Below the pieces are notes generated by a model that saw only the letters and a list, made by a program, of their open reading frames with translations, searched no databases and was not told where the DNA came from. This document shows, piece after piece, positions 25,415-34,228 of a stretch of 64,000 bases of DNA. This stretch comes from Hymenobacter aranciens. Lineage in GTDB: Bacteria; Bacteroidota; Bacteroidia; Cytophagales; Hymenobacteraceae. The DNA lies in NCBI RefSeq assembly GCF_030580865.1, contig NZ_JAUQSY010000001.1, positions 124,001-188,000 of the forward strand, written 5' to 3'. Made by a program: the position numbers and the translations under genes. Each line of letters begins with the position of its first letter. Within the stretch, counting starts at the first letter, position 1.

Positions 25415-27199
25415 CTAAGCCTCCTCCGTCTGCAGCTGCCGCTCATACAGCGCCCGATACAGCCCCGCTACGTCGGCCATCAGCACCTCGTGGGTGCCGT
25501 GCTGCACAATCTGCCCATCATCGAGCACAAGAATCTCATCGGCCAGCTTCACTGATGACACGCGGTGCGAGATAATGACGCTGCTGCGGTTGGCCATAAT
25601 GCGCTGCAGGCTGCTTAGGATAGTGTTCTCGGTTTTGGTATCGACGGCCGAGAGCGAGTCGTCCAGAATCAGGATTTTGGGCTCTTTCACCAGGGCGCGG
25701 GCCATGCTCACGCGCTGCTTCTGCCCGCCCGAGAGTGTGATGCCGCGCTCGCCTACCTTCGTATCGAAGCCTTCGGGGAAGGCCACGATGTTGTCGTACA
25801 CGGCGGCGTCGCGGGCGGCTTGCAGCATCCGCTCCTCATCGGGCTGGTCGAGGCCGAAGTTGATGTTGTTGCGAATGCTGTCGGAGAATAGAAACACGTC
25901 CTGCGGCACGTAGCCAATCTGCTCACGCAATGTTGGTAAAGCATAGTCGCGCACGTCGATGCCATCAATGCTGATGCTGCCCTGGCTGACGTCGTAGAGG
26001 CGGCAGATGAGGGCGGCCACGGTACTCTTGCCCGAGCCAGTGTTGCCGATGACGGCCAGCGTCTGACCCGGCCGGATGCGGAAACTCACGTCTTTCAGCG
26101 CCTCAATGCCGGTGTCGGGGTAGGTAAAGGAAACGTGGTCGAACACGATGTCGCCCTGCATGCTATGCTCCACATTGCGGCGCGAAACGATATCCGTTTT
26201 CTGGTGCAGAAACTCGTTGATGCGGGCCTGCGAGGCCTCGGCGCGCTGCACGAGGCTGCTGGTCCAGCCCAGCGCCGCCACGGGCCAGGTCAGCAGGTTC
26301 ACGTAAATCAGGAATTCGGCGATGGTGCCGGTGGTGATAGTGCCGCGGATGACTTCCTGCCCGCCGACCCACACCGTAATCAGCGTGCTGATGCCGATGA
26401 GGAACATGATGAGCGGGAAAAACAGCGCGTTCACAAAGTTCAGGCTCAGGGATTTGTTCTTGTACTCGTTGCTCGATTTGGTGAATTGCTCGTGCGAATC
26501 CTGCTGCCGCACGAACGATTTCAGCACCCGAATACCCGAAAAGGATTCCTGCACAAAGGTGGTCATGCTGGCCAGCGCCTTCTGGATTTCGTCCGATTTC
26601 TTCTCAATTACATTGTTGATGTAGAAGATGCTGACCGACAGCACCGGCAGCGGCAGCAGCGTGTAGAGCGTCAGCTTCACGTTCACCATCAGCATCAGGG
26701 GCACGATGAGGATGAACATTAGCACCAGCTGCAGGAAGTACATAATGGCCGGCCCCAGGTACATCCGCACGCGGCTCACGTCCTCCGAGATGCGCGACAT
26801 GAGGTCGCCCACCCGGTTGCGGCGATAGAAGCTCAGCGGCAGCGACTGGTAGTGCAGGTAAATCTGGTTTTTCTGGTCGTTTTCGATGAGCCGCGACATC
26901 ACAATCAGGGTCTGGCGCATGAAAAACAGGAAAATGCCCCGTAGCAAGGCCAGCAGGATGATTACCATCCCGTAGAACAGCACGTTGCGCCCGAAGAGCT
27001 CGTAAACGCCGCTCTGCGCCCGGGTACCGGCGTAGAGGTGGTAGAGGTCGATGCCCTCGTTCACCAAATCGAAGGCGTAGCGCACCAGCTGTGCCGGAAA
27101 AATAGCCAACAGCGTGCTCAGCGCCACGAACAGCACGCCCGCCAGGAAGTGCCATTTGTAGCGATAGATGAAGGGATTGACGGAGGCGAGAGCGCGCAC
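25415..27199 (-). CDS. ABC exporter, fused membrane and ATPase domains
   Basis: 594 residues from a GTG start (no ATG lies near the N-terminus). Six membrane helices (about 15-310) are followed by an ATPase with Walker A GNTGSGKST, signature LSGGQKQR, Walker B ILILDDSLSAVD and switch His in ISHRVSS. The second acidic residue of Walker B is Asp rather than the usual catalytic Glu (LDDS instead of LDEA), which often marks the weaker half of heterodimeric exporters. It could therefore pair with the exporter at 19905, which has LDEATS. The cargo is unknown. Confidence 0.88.
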   Translation of the reverse strand: MRALASVNPFIYRYKWHFLAGVLFVALSTLLAIFPAQLVRYAFDLVNEGIDLYHLYAGTRAQSGVYELFGRNVLFYGMVIILLALLRGIFLFFMRQTLIVMSRLIENDQKNQIYLHYQSLPLSFYRRNRVGDLMSRISEDVSRVRMYLGPAIMYFLQLVLMFILIVPLMLMVNVKLTLYTLLPLPVLSVSIFYINNVIEKKSDEIQKALASMTTFVQESFSGIRVLKSFVRQQDSHEQFTKSSNEYKNKSLSLNFVNALFFPLIMFLIGISTLITVWVGGQEVIRGTITTGTIAEFLIYVNLLTWPVAALGWTSSLVQRAEASQARINEFLHQKTDIVSRRNVEHSMQGDIVFDHVSFTYPDTGIEALKDVSFRIRPGQTLAVIGNTGSGKSTVAALICRLYDVSQGSISIDGIDVRDYALPTLREQIGYVPQDVFLFSDSIRNNINFGLDQPDEERMLQAARDAAVYDNIVAFPEGFDTKVGERGITLSGGQKQRVSMARALVKEPKILILDDSLSAVDTKTENTILSSLQRIMANRSSVIISHRVSSVKLADEILVLDDGQIVQHGTHEVLMADVAGLYRALYERQLQTEEA

Positions 27200-27414
27200 G
27201 GCGGAGGCGGGAAATGGAAGGGCGTATCGGAAAAATTGGGGTACTTTTGCACCCGTAACGCGGATTTCAGGCCGCGAATAGCACTCTTAAAGCAACGTTT
27301 GGCACCTAAATGTTACGTTCCGCTGTTGGCGGGCTGTTCGCGAAATAAAATCCTACGTTACAAGCCAAAGGTACTCCACACTTCTTCCATCCATTTTCCC
27401 ACCCACCCTTTATT
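27200..27414. other. 215-nt divergent intergenic region
   Basis: Spacer between the GTG-started exporter (minus) and leucine dehydrogenase (plus). A TACTTTTG box (27242-27249, plus) is the only clear promoter signal and would give a leader of about 160 nt for the dehydrogenase. No -33 match and no strong long hairpin was found. Confidence 0.4.
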
Positions 27415-28506
27415 ATGGTAGAGACTTCAGTCCTCGCCCCCGCCGATATTTTCGGCCAGATTGCTGAGCACCAGCACGAGCAGGTCGTGTATTGCCACGA
27501 CCACGAGACGGGCCTGCGGGCCATTATCGGCATTCACAACACCGTGCTGGGCCCGGCCCTGGGCGGCACCCGCATGTGGCACTATGCCAGCGACCAGGAG
27601 GCCCTGCACGACGTGCTGCGCCTCTCGCGCGGCATGACCTACAAGGCTGCCATCTCGGGCCTCAACCTGGGCGGCGGCAAGGCCGTCATCATCGGCGACG
27701 CGAAGACTCTCAAGACCGAAGCCCTGCTGCGTAAGTTCGGCCGCTTCGTGAAAAACCTGAATGGCAAGTACATCACCGCCGAGGACGTGAACATGACCAC
27801 AAAGGACATGGAGTACATTCGGATGGAAACCAAGCACGTAGCCGGCCTGCCCGAAAGCATGGGCGGCTCGGGCGACCCCTCGCCCGTGACGGCCTACGGC
27901 GTGTACATGGGCATGAAAGCCGCCGCCAAAAAAGCCTACGGCTCCGACTCGCTGGCTGGCAAGCGCATCGGTGTGCAGGGCGTGGGCCACGTGGGCACCT
28001 ACCTGCTGGAGTACCTGCAGAAGGAAGGCGCCAAGCTCATCGTAACCGACTACTACGAAGACCGTGCCCTGGATGCCGCCAACCGATTCGGCGCCAAGAT
28101 GGTAGGTCTGGACGAAATATACGACCAGGACATGGACATCTACTCGCCCTGCGCCCTCGGCGCCACGCTGAACGATGACACCATTGCCCGCCTGAAGTGC
28201 CAGGTGGTAGCCGGCTCGGCCAACAACCAGTTGAAAAACGAAGACGAAAACGGCCCCGAGCTGGTGCGCCACGGCATTATCTACGCCCCCGATTTCCTTA
28301 TCAATGCCGGCGGCCTCATCAACGTCTACTCCGAAATCACCGGGGCCAGCCGCCAGGGCGCCCTCACCCAGACCGAAAAAATTTACGACTACACCCTGCA
28401 GGTGCTCGACAAAGCCGAGCAGGAACACACTCACCCCCAAGCCGCCGCCACCCGCCAGGCCCAGGAGCGCATCGCCGCCGTGGGCCGGGTGAAAGCAACG
28501 TATTAA
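27415..28506 (+). CDS. leucine dehydrogenase-type amino acid dehydrogenase
   Basis: 363 residues, typical of Leu/Val/Phe dehydrogenases. The catalytic block MTYKAAISGLNLGGGKAVI carries both key lysines (K77, K89), and GVQGVGHVGTYL is the NAD-binding motif. It oxidatively deaminates branched-chain amino acids to 2-keto acids. A different glutamate-dehydrogenase-like paralog is at 34229. A short-word palindrome begins at its stop codon. Confidence 0.9.
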   Translation: MVETSVLAPADIFGQIAEHQHEQVVYCHDHETGLRAIIGIHNTVLGPALGGTRMWHYASDQEALHDVLRLSRGMTYKAAISGLNLGGGKAVIIGDAKTLKTEALLRKFGRFVKNLNGKYITAEDVNMTTKDMEYIRMETKHVAGLPESMGGSGDPSPVTAYGVYMGMKAAAKKAYGSDSLAGKRIGVQGVGHVGTYLLEYLQKEGAKLIVTDYYEDRALDAANRFGAKMVGLDEIYDQDMDIYSPCALGATLNDDTIARLKCQVVAGSANNQLKNEDENGPELVRHGIIYAPDFLINAGGLINVYSEITGASRQGALTQTEKIYDYTLQVLDKAEQEHTHPQAAATRQAQERIAAVGRVKATY

Positions 28507-28597
28507 GTTATGAATTATGAGTTATGAATTATGAGTTAGTGGCCGTAATTCTTCGACACCGCTTCAACTCATAATTCATAACTCATAATTCATAATT
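28506..28597. repeat. short-word palindrome, near-perfect 32-nt arms (ATGAATT/AATTCAT)
   Basis: Left arm 28506-28537 is made of GTTATGAATTATGA units. Right arm 28566-28597 is its reverse complement with one mismatch in 32. The loop is 28 nt. It begins at the leucine dehydrogenase stop codon and ends eight bases before the nusB ATG. The words recur in the element at 58991-59100. Confidence 0.92.
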
Positions 28598-28605
28598 CCA
28601 ACCCC

Positions 28606-29805
28606 ATGCTCAACCGCCGTCTTCTTCGTATCAAAGTTATGCAGGCCCTCTACGCTTATCAGCAAGCGGTAGGGGCCGATTCATTGCTGGCTCAGGACCG
28701 CATCGCGGCCGCCTTCGAGCCCGACCTCAACGCCGAGCAGGCGCCCGACCGGCGCAAGCTGGAAGGTCAGCGCAAGCTGGGCGAGGCCCAGTTTCGCGAC
28801 TGGCACCGCACCGGCACCGTGGCCGACAACAGCGACGACAAGGACGTGCAACGGGCGCTGACCGACGCCATCAATTTCTACAAGAAGCAGGTAGACAAAG
28901 AGGCCACCTTCTACGGCGGGCAGCTGCTGCAGGGCGCCGAAAGCATTCACGACCAGTACCTGCACCTGCTCAATCTGCCGGCTGCCCTGCTCGACGTACT
29001 TGACGAGGAAGCTTCTAAGGAAGCCCGCCGCCGCCTCGGGCCCAGCGAAGATGCGCTGGATACCGCGCGTCTGGGTGCTAACGCTGCCATTGTCAAGCTC
29101 AAGGAAAACGAGCAGCTGCAGGACCTCACCATCCGCCGCAAGCTGGCCTGGGACGACGCCGACGAGGTGGACGCCCTGCGCACCGCTTGGCGCGATGAGA
29201 TGAAGAAGGACGAAACTATCCTCGCTTATCTCGCCGGCTCGCCCACCGGCCTGCTGGAAACCGACTACGACGCCGACCTGGAAATCCTGAAGCACATTTA
29301 TAAGGACTACATTTTCAAGGGTGAAGCCCTGCCGCGCCAGCTCGAAGCCGACGACCTCAACTGGGAGGAAAACCGGCCCATCGTGCGCAATCTGGTGCTG
29401 AAAACGCTGAAAATGATTCCCTTTGCCGCCGACGAGAAGCAGGAGCTGATGAACCTCTCGGCCAACTGGGCCGACGACCGCGAGTTTGCCGAAACGCTCT
29501 ACAAGCAGACGCTGGCCGACGACGCCAAGATGGAAAAGCTCATCGCCGACTCGGTGCAGAACTGGGACGTGGAGCGCGTGGCCCTGCTCGACAAGATTAT
29601 TCTGAAAATGGCCCTCACCGAAATGCAGCTTTTCCGCAGCATTCCGGTGAAAGTGACCATCAACGAGTACATCGAAATCAGTAAGTTATACAGCACGCCC
29701 AAGAGCAAGCAGTTCGTGAACGGCGTGCTCGACAAGCTGGCGCAGGACCTGGCGGCGAGCGGCGATATTCGGAAATCTGGTCGCGGGTTGCTCGACAATC
29801 AGTAA
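28606..29805 (+). CDS. nusB: transcription antitermination protein NusB, long Bacteroidota form
   Basis: 399 residues, versus about 140 in E. coli. The MLNRRLLRIKVMQALYAY opening and the C-terminal NusB core (about 250-385: ILKMALTEMQLFRSIPVKVTINEYIEISKLYSTPKSKQF) are conserved. Between them lies a charged helical insertion of about 200 residues that is usual for this phylum. NusB with NusE binds boxA in rRNA transcripts and aids antitermination. Confidence 0.9.
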   Translation: MLNRRLLRIKVMQALYAYQQAVGADSLLAQDRIAAAFEPDLNAEQAPDRRKLEGQRKLGEAQFRDWHRTGTVADNSDDKDVQRALTDAINFYKKQVDKEATFYGGQLLQGAESIHDQYLHLLNLPAALLDVLDEEASKEARRRLGPSEDALDTARLGANAAIVKLKENEQLQDLTIRRKLAWDDADEVDALRTAWRDEMKKDETILAYLAGSPTGLLETDYDADLEILKHIYKDYIFKGEALPRQLEADDLNWEENRPIVRNLVLKTLKMIPFAADEKQELMNLSANWADDREFAETLYKQTLADDAKMEKLIADSVQNWDVERVALLDKIILKMALTEMQLFRSIPVKVTINEYIEISKLYSTPKSKQFVNGVLDKLAQDLAASGDIRKSGRGLLDNQ

Positions 29806-29905
29806 CATTGTAGCCAATTAGCGGGCCGCGCCGGGCCAAACATCCGGCAGCGACTTTGCGTTGAGATTTCAGAGTCCAAAATCCCACCATTTTCCTTTTA
29901 GAATC

Positions 29906-30217
29906 ATGGCCAGCAAAACCACTACCGGCATCCTGTGCTTCGCGGGCGGCGCCCTCACCGGCGCGGCCATTGGCTTGCTCTACGCGCCCGAAACCGGCCG
30001 CGAAACCCGTTCCTGGCTGAGCTACCAGCTGGAGAAATACCGCTCGGTGCTCGCCGACCTCACCGACAGCCTCGTGACCAGCCGCGAAGCCGCCGGCCAG
30101 TCAAGCGCCAAAACCGAGGGCCAGCGCGTCATTTCCGATGCCAAAACCAAAGCCGAGCAGCTGCTCGGCGACGTCGACCAGCTTATCAACCAAATCAACT
30201 CGCGTCGCAGCGGGTAA
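29906..30217 (+). CDS. YtxH-domain protein
   Basis: 103 residues from the ATG at 29906. One N-terminal hydrophobic, glycine-rich helix (ILCFAGGALTGAAIGLLYAP) is followed by ETGRETRSWL and a Lys/Ala/Glu-rich helix typical of YtxH stress-associated membrane proteins. It acts at the inner membrane by inference; its function is not known. It lies 100 bases after nusB. Confidence 0.8.
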   Translation: MASKTTTGILCFAGGALTGAAIGLLYAPETGRETRSWLSYQLEKYRSVLADLTDSLVTSREAAGQSSAKTEGQRVISDAKTKAEQLLGDVDQLINQINSRRSG

Positions 30218-30221
30218 CGGC

Positions 30222-30318
30222 AATGGGTGAATGGCTGAATGAGTGAATGGGTAAATGACTCGTCAATTTCGCCCAGCACCCATTCAGCCATTCAGCCATT
30301 CACTCATTCATCCATTTA
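30222..30318. repeat. short-word palindrome, GAATGGCT / AGCCATTC
   Basis: Left arm (30222-30259) reads as variants of GAATGGNT and GAATGAGT. Right arm (30277-30318) is the reverse-complement series CAGCCATTCAGCCATTCACT. It lies between the YtxH and isocitrate dehydrogenase genes and ends seven bases before the ATG at 30325. Confidence 0.85.
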
Positions 30319-30324
30319 CAAAAA

Positions 30325-31323
30325 ATGCACTTAATCACCCTTATTCCCGGCGACGGCATCGGGCCCGAAATCACGAAAGCAGTTACCGACATTCTCGCCG
30401 CCGCCAAGGCGCCCATCCAATGGGAAGAGCAGAACGCCGGGCAAACCACCTTCGACCAATCGGGCGAGCTGATTCCGCAGGCGCTGCTGACTTCGCTGGA
30501 AAAAACCAAGGTGGCCCTGAAAGGCCCCATCACCACGCCGGTCGGGAAAGGGTTCCGGAGCATCAACGTGACGCTGCGGCAGAAGTACGACCTCTACCAG
30601 AACGTGCGCCCCGCCAAAACCACGGCGGGCCTGACGAGCCGGTACGAGGGCATTAACCTGGTGCTGTTCCGTGAAAACACCGAGGGCCTGTACGCTGGCC
30701 TGGAGCTGTTTGACGAGCACCTCGGCATTGCCGACTCCATCGCCCGCAACACGGTGGCTGGCGCCCGCAAAATCTGCCGCGCCGCCTTCGCCTACGCCGA
30801 TAAGCACGGCCGTAAAAAGGTGACCCTGGCCCACAAAGCCAACATCCTGAAAATCGCGGGCAAGCTGATGCTCGATGCCTGCGCCGCCGCCGCCGCCGAG
30901 TTTCCACACATCGTGTACGAGGATAAAATCATCGACAACATGTGCATGCAGCTGGTTACCAAGCCGGAGCAGTTCGATGTGATTGTAACCACCAACCTGT
31001 TCGGCGACATCCTCTCCGACCTCTGCGCCGGCCTCGTGGGCGGCCTGGGCGTGGTGGCCGGCGCCAACATCGGCGACGACATGGCGGTGTTCGAAGCTGT
31101 GCACGGCTCCGCTCCCGACATTGCCGGGCAGGGCAAAGCCAACCCCACCGCCCTGTTACGCTCGGCGCTGATGATGCTGGAGCACCTGGGCGAGCACGCC
31201 ATTGCCGAGCGCATCGAGAAGGCCCTGAATGCCACGCTGGCTAACAAAGCCGAATGCACCGGCGACCTGGGCGGCTCGGCCAGCACCAGTGAGTTTGCGC
31301 AGCACATCATTGCCAAGCTGTAA
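30325..31323 (+). CDS. NAD-type isocitrate dehydrogenase (IDH/IPMDH family)
   Basis: 332 residues of the beta-decarboxylating dehydrogenase family. Key blocks are [30 protein letters not shown] (substrate Ser and Arg), the [17 protein letters not shown] metal site, and [22 protein letters not shown], in which no NADP-specific basic pair is evident. Length and the S-x-N-V-x-L-R substrate loop fit short NAD-dependent isocitrate dehydrogenase better than isopropylmalate dehydrogenase, and no leu genes are nearby. The TCA-cycle role is inferred. Confidence 0.82.
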   Translation: MHLITLIPGDGIGPEITKAVTDILAAAKAPIQWEEQNAGQTTFDQSGELIPQALLTSLEKTKVALKGPITTPVGKGFRSINVTLRQKYDLYQNVRPAKTTAGLTSRYEGINLVLFRENTEGLYAGLELFDEHLGIADSIARNTVAGARKICRAAFAYADKHGRKKVTLAHKANILKIAGKLMLDACAAAAAEFPHIVYEDKIIDNMCMQLVTKPEQFDVIVTTNLFGDILSDLCAGLVGGLGVVAGANIGDDMAVFEAVHGSAPDIAGQGKANPTALLRSALMMLEHLGEHAIAERIEKALNATLANKAECTGDLGGSASTSEFAQHIIAKL

Positions 31324-31336
31324 GTTAAAATTGAAG

Positions 31337-31395
31337 TAACTTTGACCGTTGTTTACCAGCCCTCCGGAGTTTGGTAAACAACGGTCTTGTTTTGT
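31337..31395 (+). promoter_or_regulatory. promoter box overlapping a terminator hairpin
   Basis: TAACTTTG (31337-31344) touches an exact 15-nt inverted repeat (31344-31358 and 31372-31386, GACCGTTGTTTACCA) followed by a T-rich run. The hairpin would terminate read-through from the isocitrate dehydrogenase gene. A transcript started from the box would lack part of the 5' arm and escape termination. Confidence 0.6.
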
Positions 31396-31402
31396 TATCC
31401 TT

Positions 31403-31915
31403 ATGAAAATTCAGACTCTCCTGGCCGCCACCCTGCTCTTGGTGGCTGCCTGCAACCGCGACAAGCAGGAAGTAGGCACCGAAGGCATGAACGCCGCCGC
31501 CAACCAAGCCGACGCCGCCGCCAACCCCACCATCGACAACCCCAACGTGGTGAGCGAAGACGAGGCGCCCAACCCCGACGCCCCGGTGATGACCTTCGCC
31601 GAAACCGAGTTCGACTTCGGCGACATTCAGCCCGATTCGAAAGTGCGTCACACCTTCACCTTCACCAACACCGGCAAAACGCCCTTGCTGATTGAGGACG
31701 CCACCGCTTCCTGCGGCTGCACCACCCCTAGCTGGACCAAGGAGCCCGTGGCGCCCGGCGCCAAAGGCACCATCGAAGTGCAATTCGACAGCCACGGCAA
31801 GCAGGGCCTGCAAAGCAAGCAGGTAAATGTGCGGGCTAATACCCAGCCCAGCATCACCACGGTTACCATCAAGGGTAGCATCCTGAGCAACGAAGGGCCG
31901 CAGCGGCCGTCGTAA
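31403..31915 (+). CDS. DUF1573 lipoprotein
   Basis: 170 residues with a lipoprotein signal (C17 in LLVAACNRD), an Ala/Asn/Asp-rich spacer and one DUF1573 immunoglobulin-like domain (about 65-165: FGDIQPDSKVRHTFTFTNTG, SCGCTTPSW, VNVRANT). The paired Cys in SCGC is characteristic. It is periplasm- or surface-exposed. The function of the family is not established. It lies 21 bases upstream of yajC. Confidence 0.85.
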   Translation: MKIQTLLAATLLLVAACNRDKQEVGTEGMNAAANQADAAANPTIDNPNVVSEDEAPNPDAPVMTFAETEFDFGDIQPDSKVRHTFTFTNTGKTPLLIEDATASCGCTTPSWTKEPVAPGAKGTIEVQFDSHGKQGLQSKQVNVRANTQPSITTVTIKGSILSNEGPQRPS

Positions 31916-31936
31916 ATCCTTTGACTTCCTGAGATT

Positions 31937-32251
31937 ATGTTTTTGACTCTCTTGTTGCAAGCTACGGGCGAAGGCCTTACCAGCCTGCTGTTTCCGGTAG
32001 CCATTGGCCTGGTGGTGTATTTCTTCATGATTCGGCCGCAGCAAAAGCGCTCGAACGATGCCAAGAAATTCCGCGAAACCCTCACCAAAGGCTCGCGCAT
32101 CGTTACCATCGGTGGCTTGCACGGGCTGGTTGTCGACCTCACCGAAGACACCGTGGTGGTGGAAGTGGACCGCGGCACCAAGCTGCGCTTCGACCGTTCG
32201 GCCATTGCCCGCGAAGTGGGCAACAAACCCGCCGAAAGCGCGGCCAGCTAA
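31937..32251 (+). CDS. yajC: preprotein translocase subunit YajC
   Basis: 104 residues: one membrane helix (about 12-32) followed by MIRPQQKRSNDAKKFRETLTKGSRIVTIGGLHG, the hallmark of YajC, which accompanies SecDF at the inner membrane. It forms a tight run with a DUF1573 lipoprotein upstream and a YbbR-like protein four bases downstream. Confidence 0.93.
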   Translation: MFLTLLLQATGEGLTSLLFPVAIGLVVYFFMIRPQQKRSNDAKKFRETLTKGSRIVTIGGLHGLVVDLTEDTVVVEVDRGTKLRFDRSAIAREVGNKPAESAAS

Positions 32252-32254
32252 GTC

Positions 32255-32995
32255 ATGGAAGGGCCGTTAAGCCGGGCGAGCCGCTTGCTGCGGTGGTTTG
32301 TGCGGCCCTTCGCGGGGCAGGAGCCCAGCTTTTACCGCGCCGTGACGGCCTGTTTGCTGGCCTCGGGCTTGTTCTGGCAGATGAATGCCCTGAACAAAAC
32401 CTACACCACGCGGCTCAACTTCCCGTTGCGCTGGCACTACGACACCGCGCAATACGTGCCGCTCCGCCCGCTGCCCAGCCAGCTGCCGGTCACCGTCACC
32501 GGGCGGGGCTGGCGGCTGCTACGTGCCAATCTGGGCTGGGGCGTGCAGCCCGCCGAGCTACGCCCCAAAACAATGCCCGGCACCCGCTACCTGCCCGCTA
32601 AAGTGTGGCGCCGCGCCCTGCAAACCGGCCTGGAAGGCTTGGAGGTCAACGAATCGGCCAGCGACACGCTGCGCCTGACCTTTGACCGCTACGCCACGCG
32701 CCGCTTACCGTTGACTTTGAGTCAGGCTACTGCGGATTCGGCCCAAACCTATACAGCGCGCTTTACCCCCAGCGTGCTCACTTTTCGCGGCCCGTCGAGC
32801 GTCATCTCGCAGCTGCCCAATCCGTACCCGATAGTGCTGGTAGGCGCCCCGGCCGACCCCGACGAAAACCTGGAGCTGGCCGTGAGCCTGCCCGCGCTGG
32901 TGCGGGCTTCGGCACGGTTCGTATTGGCCAAAGTGCAGCCGCGCCAGCCGGATTCCCGGCGTGGGCGGCGTAACCGCCGCGGCATTTCCAATTAA
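32255..32995 (+). CDS. YbbR-like (CdaR-type) membrane-anchored protein
   Basis: 246 residues with an N-terminal membrane helix (about 27-43, AVTACLLASGLFWQMN) and an extracytoplasmic part with YbbR-like repeats (RLNFPLRWHYDT..., LPVTVTGRGW). Position between yajC and coaE is the usual Bacteroidota arrangement for this family. YbbR/CdaR proteins regulate the c-di-AMP cyclase in Firmicutes. No cyclase gene is present in this window. Confidence 0.78.
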   Translation: MEGPLSRASRLLRWFVRPFAGQEPSFYRAVTACLLASGLFWQMNALNKTYTTRLNFPLRWHYDTAQYVPLRPLPSQLPVTVTGRGWRLLRANLGWGVQPAELRPKTMPGTRYLPAKVWRRALQTGLEGLEVNESASDTLRLTFDRYATRRLPLTLSQATADSAQTYTARFTPSVLTFRGPSSVISQLPNPYPIVLVGAPADPDENLELAVSLPALVRASARFVLAKVQPRQPDSRRGRRNRRGISN

Positions 32996-33013
32996 CCAAA
33001 TCAGCTTCGGCTT

Positions 33014-33616
33014 ATGCTACGAATCGGTATCACGGGCGGCATCGGCTCGGGCAAAAGCATCGTCAGTCGCTTGTTTCAGGTGCTGGGCGTGCCCATTTAC
33101 GATGCCGACACGCGGGCGCGCTGGGTGATGGAAAACGACGCCCTGCTGCGGCAGCAGCTCCGCGAAGCCTTCGGCCACGACATCTACGACGCCGAAAACC
33201 GCCTGAATCGGCCGTTATTGGCCCGCCTCGTGTTTCCGCAGCCCGAGTTGCTGGCACGGCTCAATGCGCTGGTGCATCCGCGCGTAGGAGCCGATTTTGA
33301 GGACTGGGCCCAGGTGCAGCAAGCCACCGGCCACGCCTACGTGCTCAAGGAAGCGGCCCTGATGTTCGAATCGAACTCGTACCGGCAGCTTGACCAAGTA
33401 ATTACCGTGACGGCGCCGCTGGCCATCCGGCAGGCCCGGGTGCTGCGCCGCGACCCGCACCGTACGGCCGATGACGTGCTGGCCATCATGGCTAAGCAGC
33501 TGAGCGAGGAGGAGAAAGTAGCCCGCGCCCAGCACATCATCGTCAATGACGACGCGCACCTGCTTATTCCGCAGGTGCTGGCCTTGCACCAGCAGTTTGG
33601 GCAAAGCAAGCAATAA
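33014..33616 (+). CDS. coaE: dephospho-CoA kinase
   Basis: 200 residues. P-loop GGIGSGKS (8-15), the dephospho-CoA site in DADTRARWVM, and the lid region (RVLRRDPHRTADDVLAIMAKQLSEEEK). It performs the last step of coenzyme A synthesis. PanC and PanD of the same pathway lie at 60.8-62.1 kb in this window. A strong terminator follows its stop codon. Confidence 0.93.
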   Translation: MLRIGITGGIGSGKSIVSRLFQVLGVPIYDADTRARWVMENDALLRQQLREAFGHDIYDAENRLNRPLLARLVFPQPELLARLNALVHPRVGADFEDWAQVQQATGHAYVLKEAALMFESNSYRQLDQVITVTAPLAIRQARVLRRDPHRTADDVLAIMAKQLSEEEKVARAQHIIVNDDAHLLIPQVLALHQQFGQSKQ

Positions 33617-33645
33617 AAAAGGCCACTCCAAGGAGTGGCCTTTTT
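33615..33645. terminator. bidirectional intrinsic terminator
   Basis: A6, stem GGCCACTCC / GGAGTGGCC, T5. It lies between coaE (plus) and the ArsR-like gene (minus) and can serve both. Confidence 0.92.
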
Positions 33646-33664
33646 GCTTGATAGCAAACGGCAA

Positions 33665-33988
33665 TTATTGCAGTTTGCCCGAGTAGTCTTCCAGCGTGTC
33701 GATTACTTTCAACAGCTGCGGAACAGCCAGCGAGTAGTAAATCTTGGTGCCAACTTTCGTCGACTTCAGTACGCCGCGGTCTTTGAGGGTGATGAGGTGC
33801 TGCGAAGCAATAGCCTGGGGCAGCTCGAGCGCCTGGTAGATATCGGTAACCGAAAGTTGTTGGTCTTTGCCTTTTACTTTGCCGAGTAAGTCAACGATAG
33901 CCAGACGCTTAGGGTGCGAGAGAACTTTGAGCATGGCCGCAGCGCGGTCCAGCTGCTGCGCTTCGACGCGCGTGTGCAGTGGTTTCAT
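33665..33988 (-). CDS. ArsR-like winged-helix transcriptional regulator
   Basis: 107 residues. A helix-turn-helix (LSVTDIYQALELPQAIASQHLITLKDRGVL) and a beta wing (KSTKVGTKIYYSLA) give the ArsR fold. The opening AAAMLKVLSHPKRLAIVDLL is typical. No metal-binding CxC or His cluster is seen, so it is probably not a metal sensor. Its target is unknown; the divergent gene at 34229 is a candidate. Confidence 0.85.
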   Translation of the reverse strand: MKPLHTRVEAQQLDRAAAMLKVLSHPKRLAIVDLLGKVKGKDQQLSVTDIYQALELPQAIASQHLITLKDRGVLKSTKVGTKIYYSLAVPQLLKVIDTLEDYSGKLQ

Positions 33989-34184
33989 GAAATCAGTAAA
34001 GGATGAAAAAAAATTGGGGATTTGAATAAGGGCAATACGATATTACTGCCCGGTAAAGTTCCAGACGGGGGTGCAAAATAGGGGAAAACATTTCAATTTC
34101 GGGCAAAATATTTGCGAGTTCAGCCGAAAAACGTCCTGTTGAAGTACAATTCTGCACCAGCCAATACGCTAGAAAAGGCATGCG

Positions 34185-34192
34185 TACCTTTG
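34185..34192 (+). promoter_or_regulatory. -7 box for dehydrogenase gene
   Basis: TACCTTTG, an exact TAnnTTTG match, 36 bases before the ATG at 34229. No -33 TTG at the right spacing. Confidence 0.5.
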
Positions 34193-34228
34193 TGGTAGCT
34201 TAAATTCCTGCCATTTTCCCTTGTTCGC

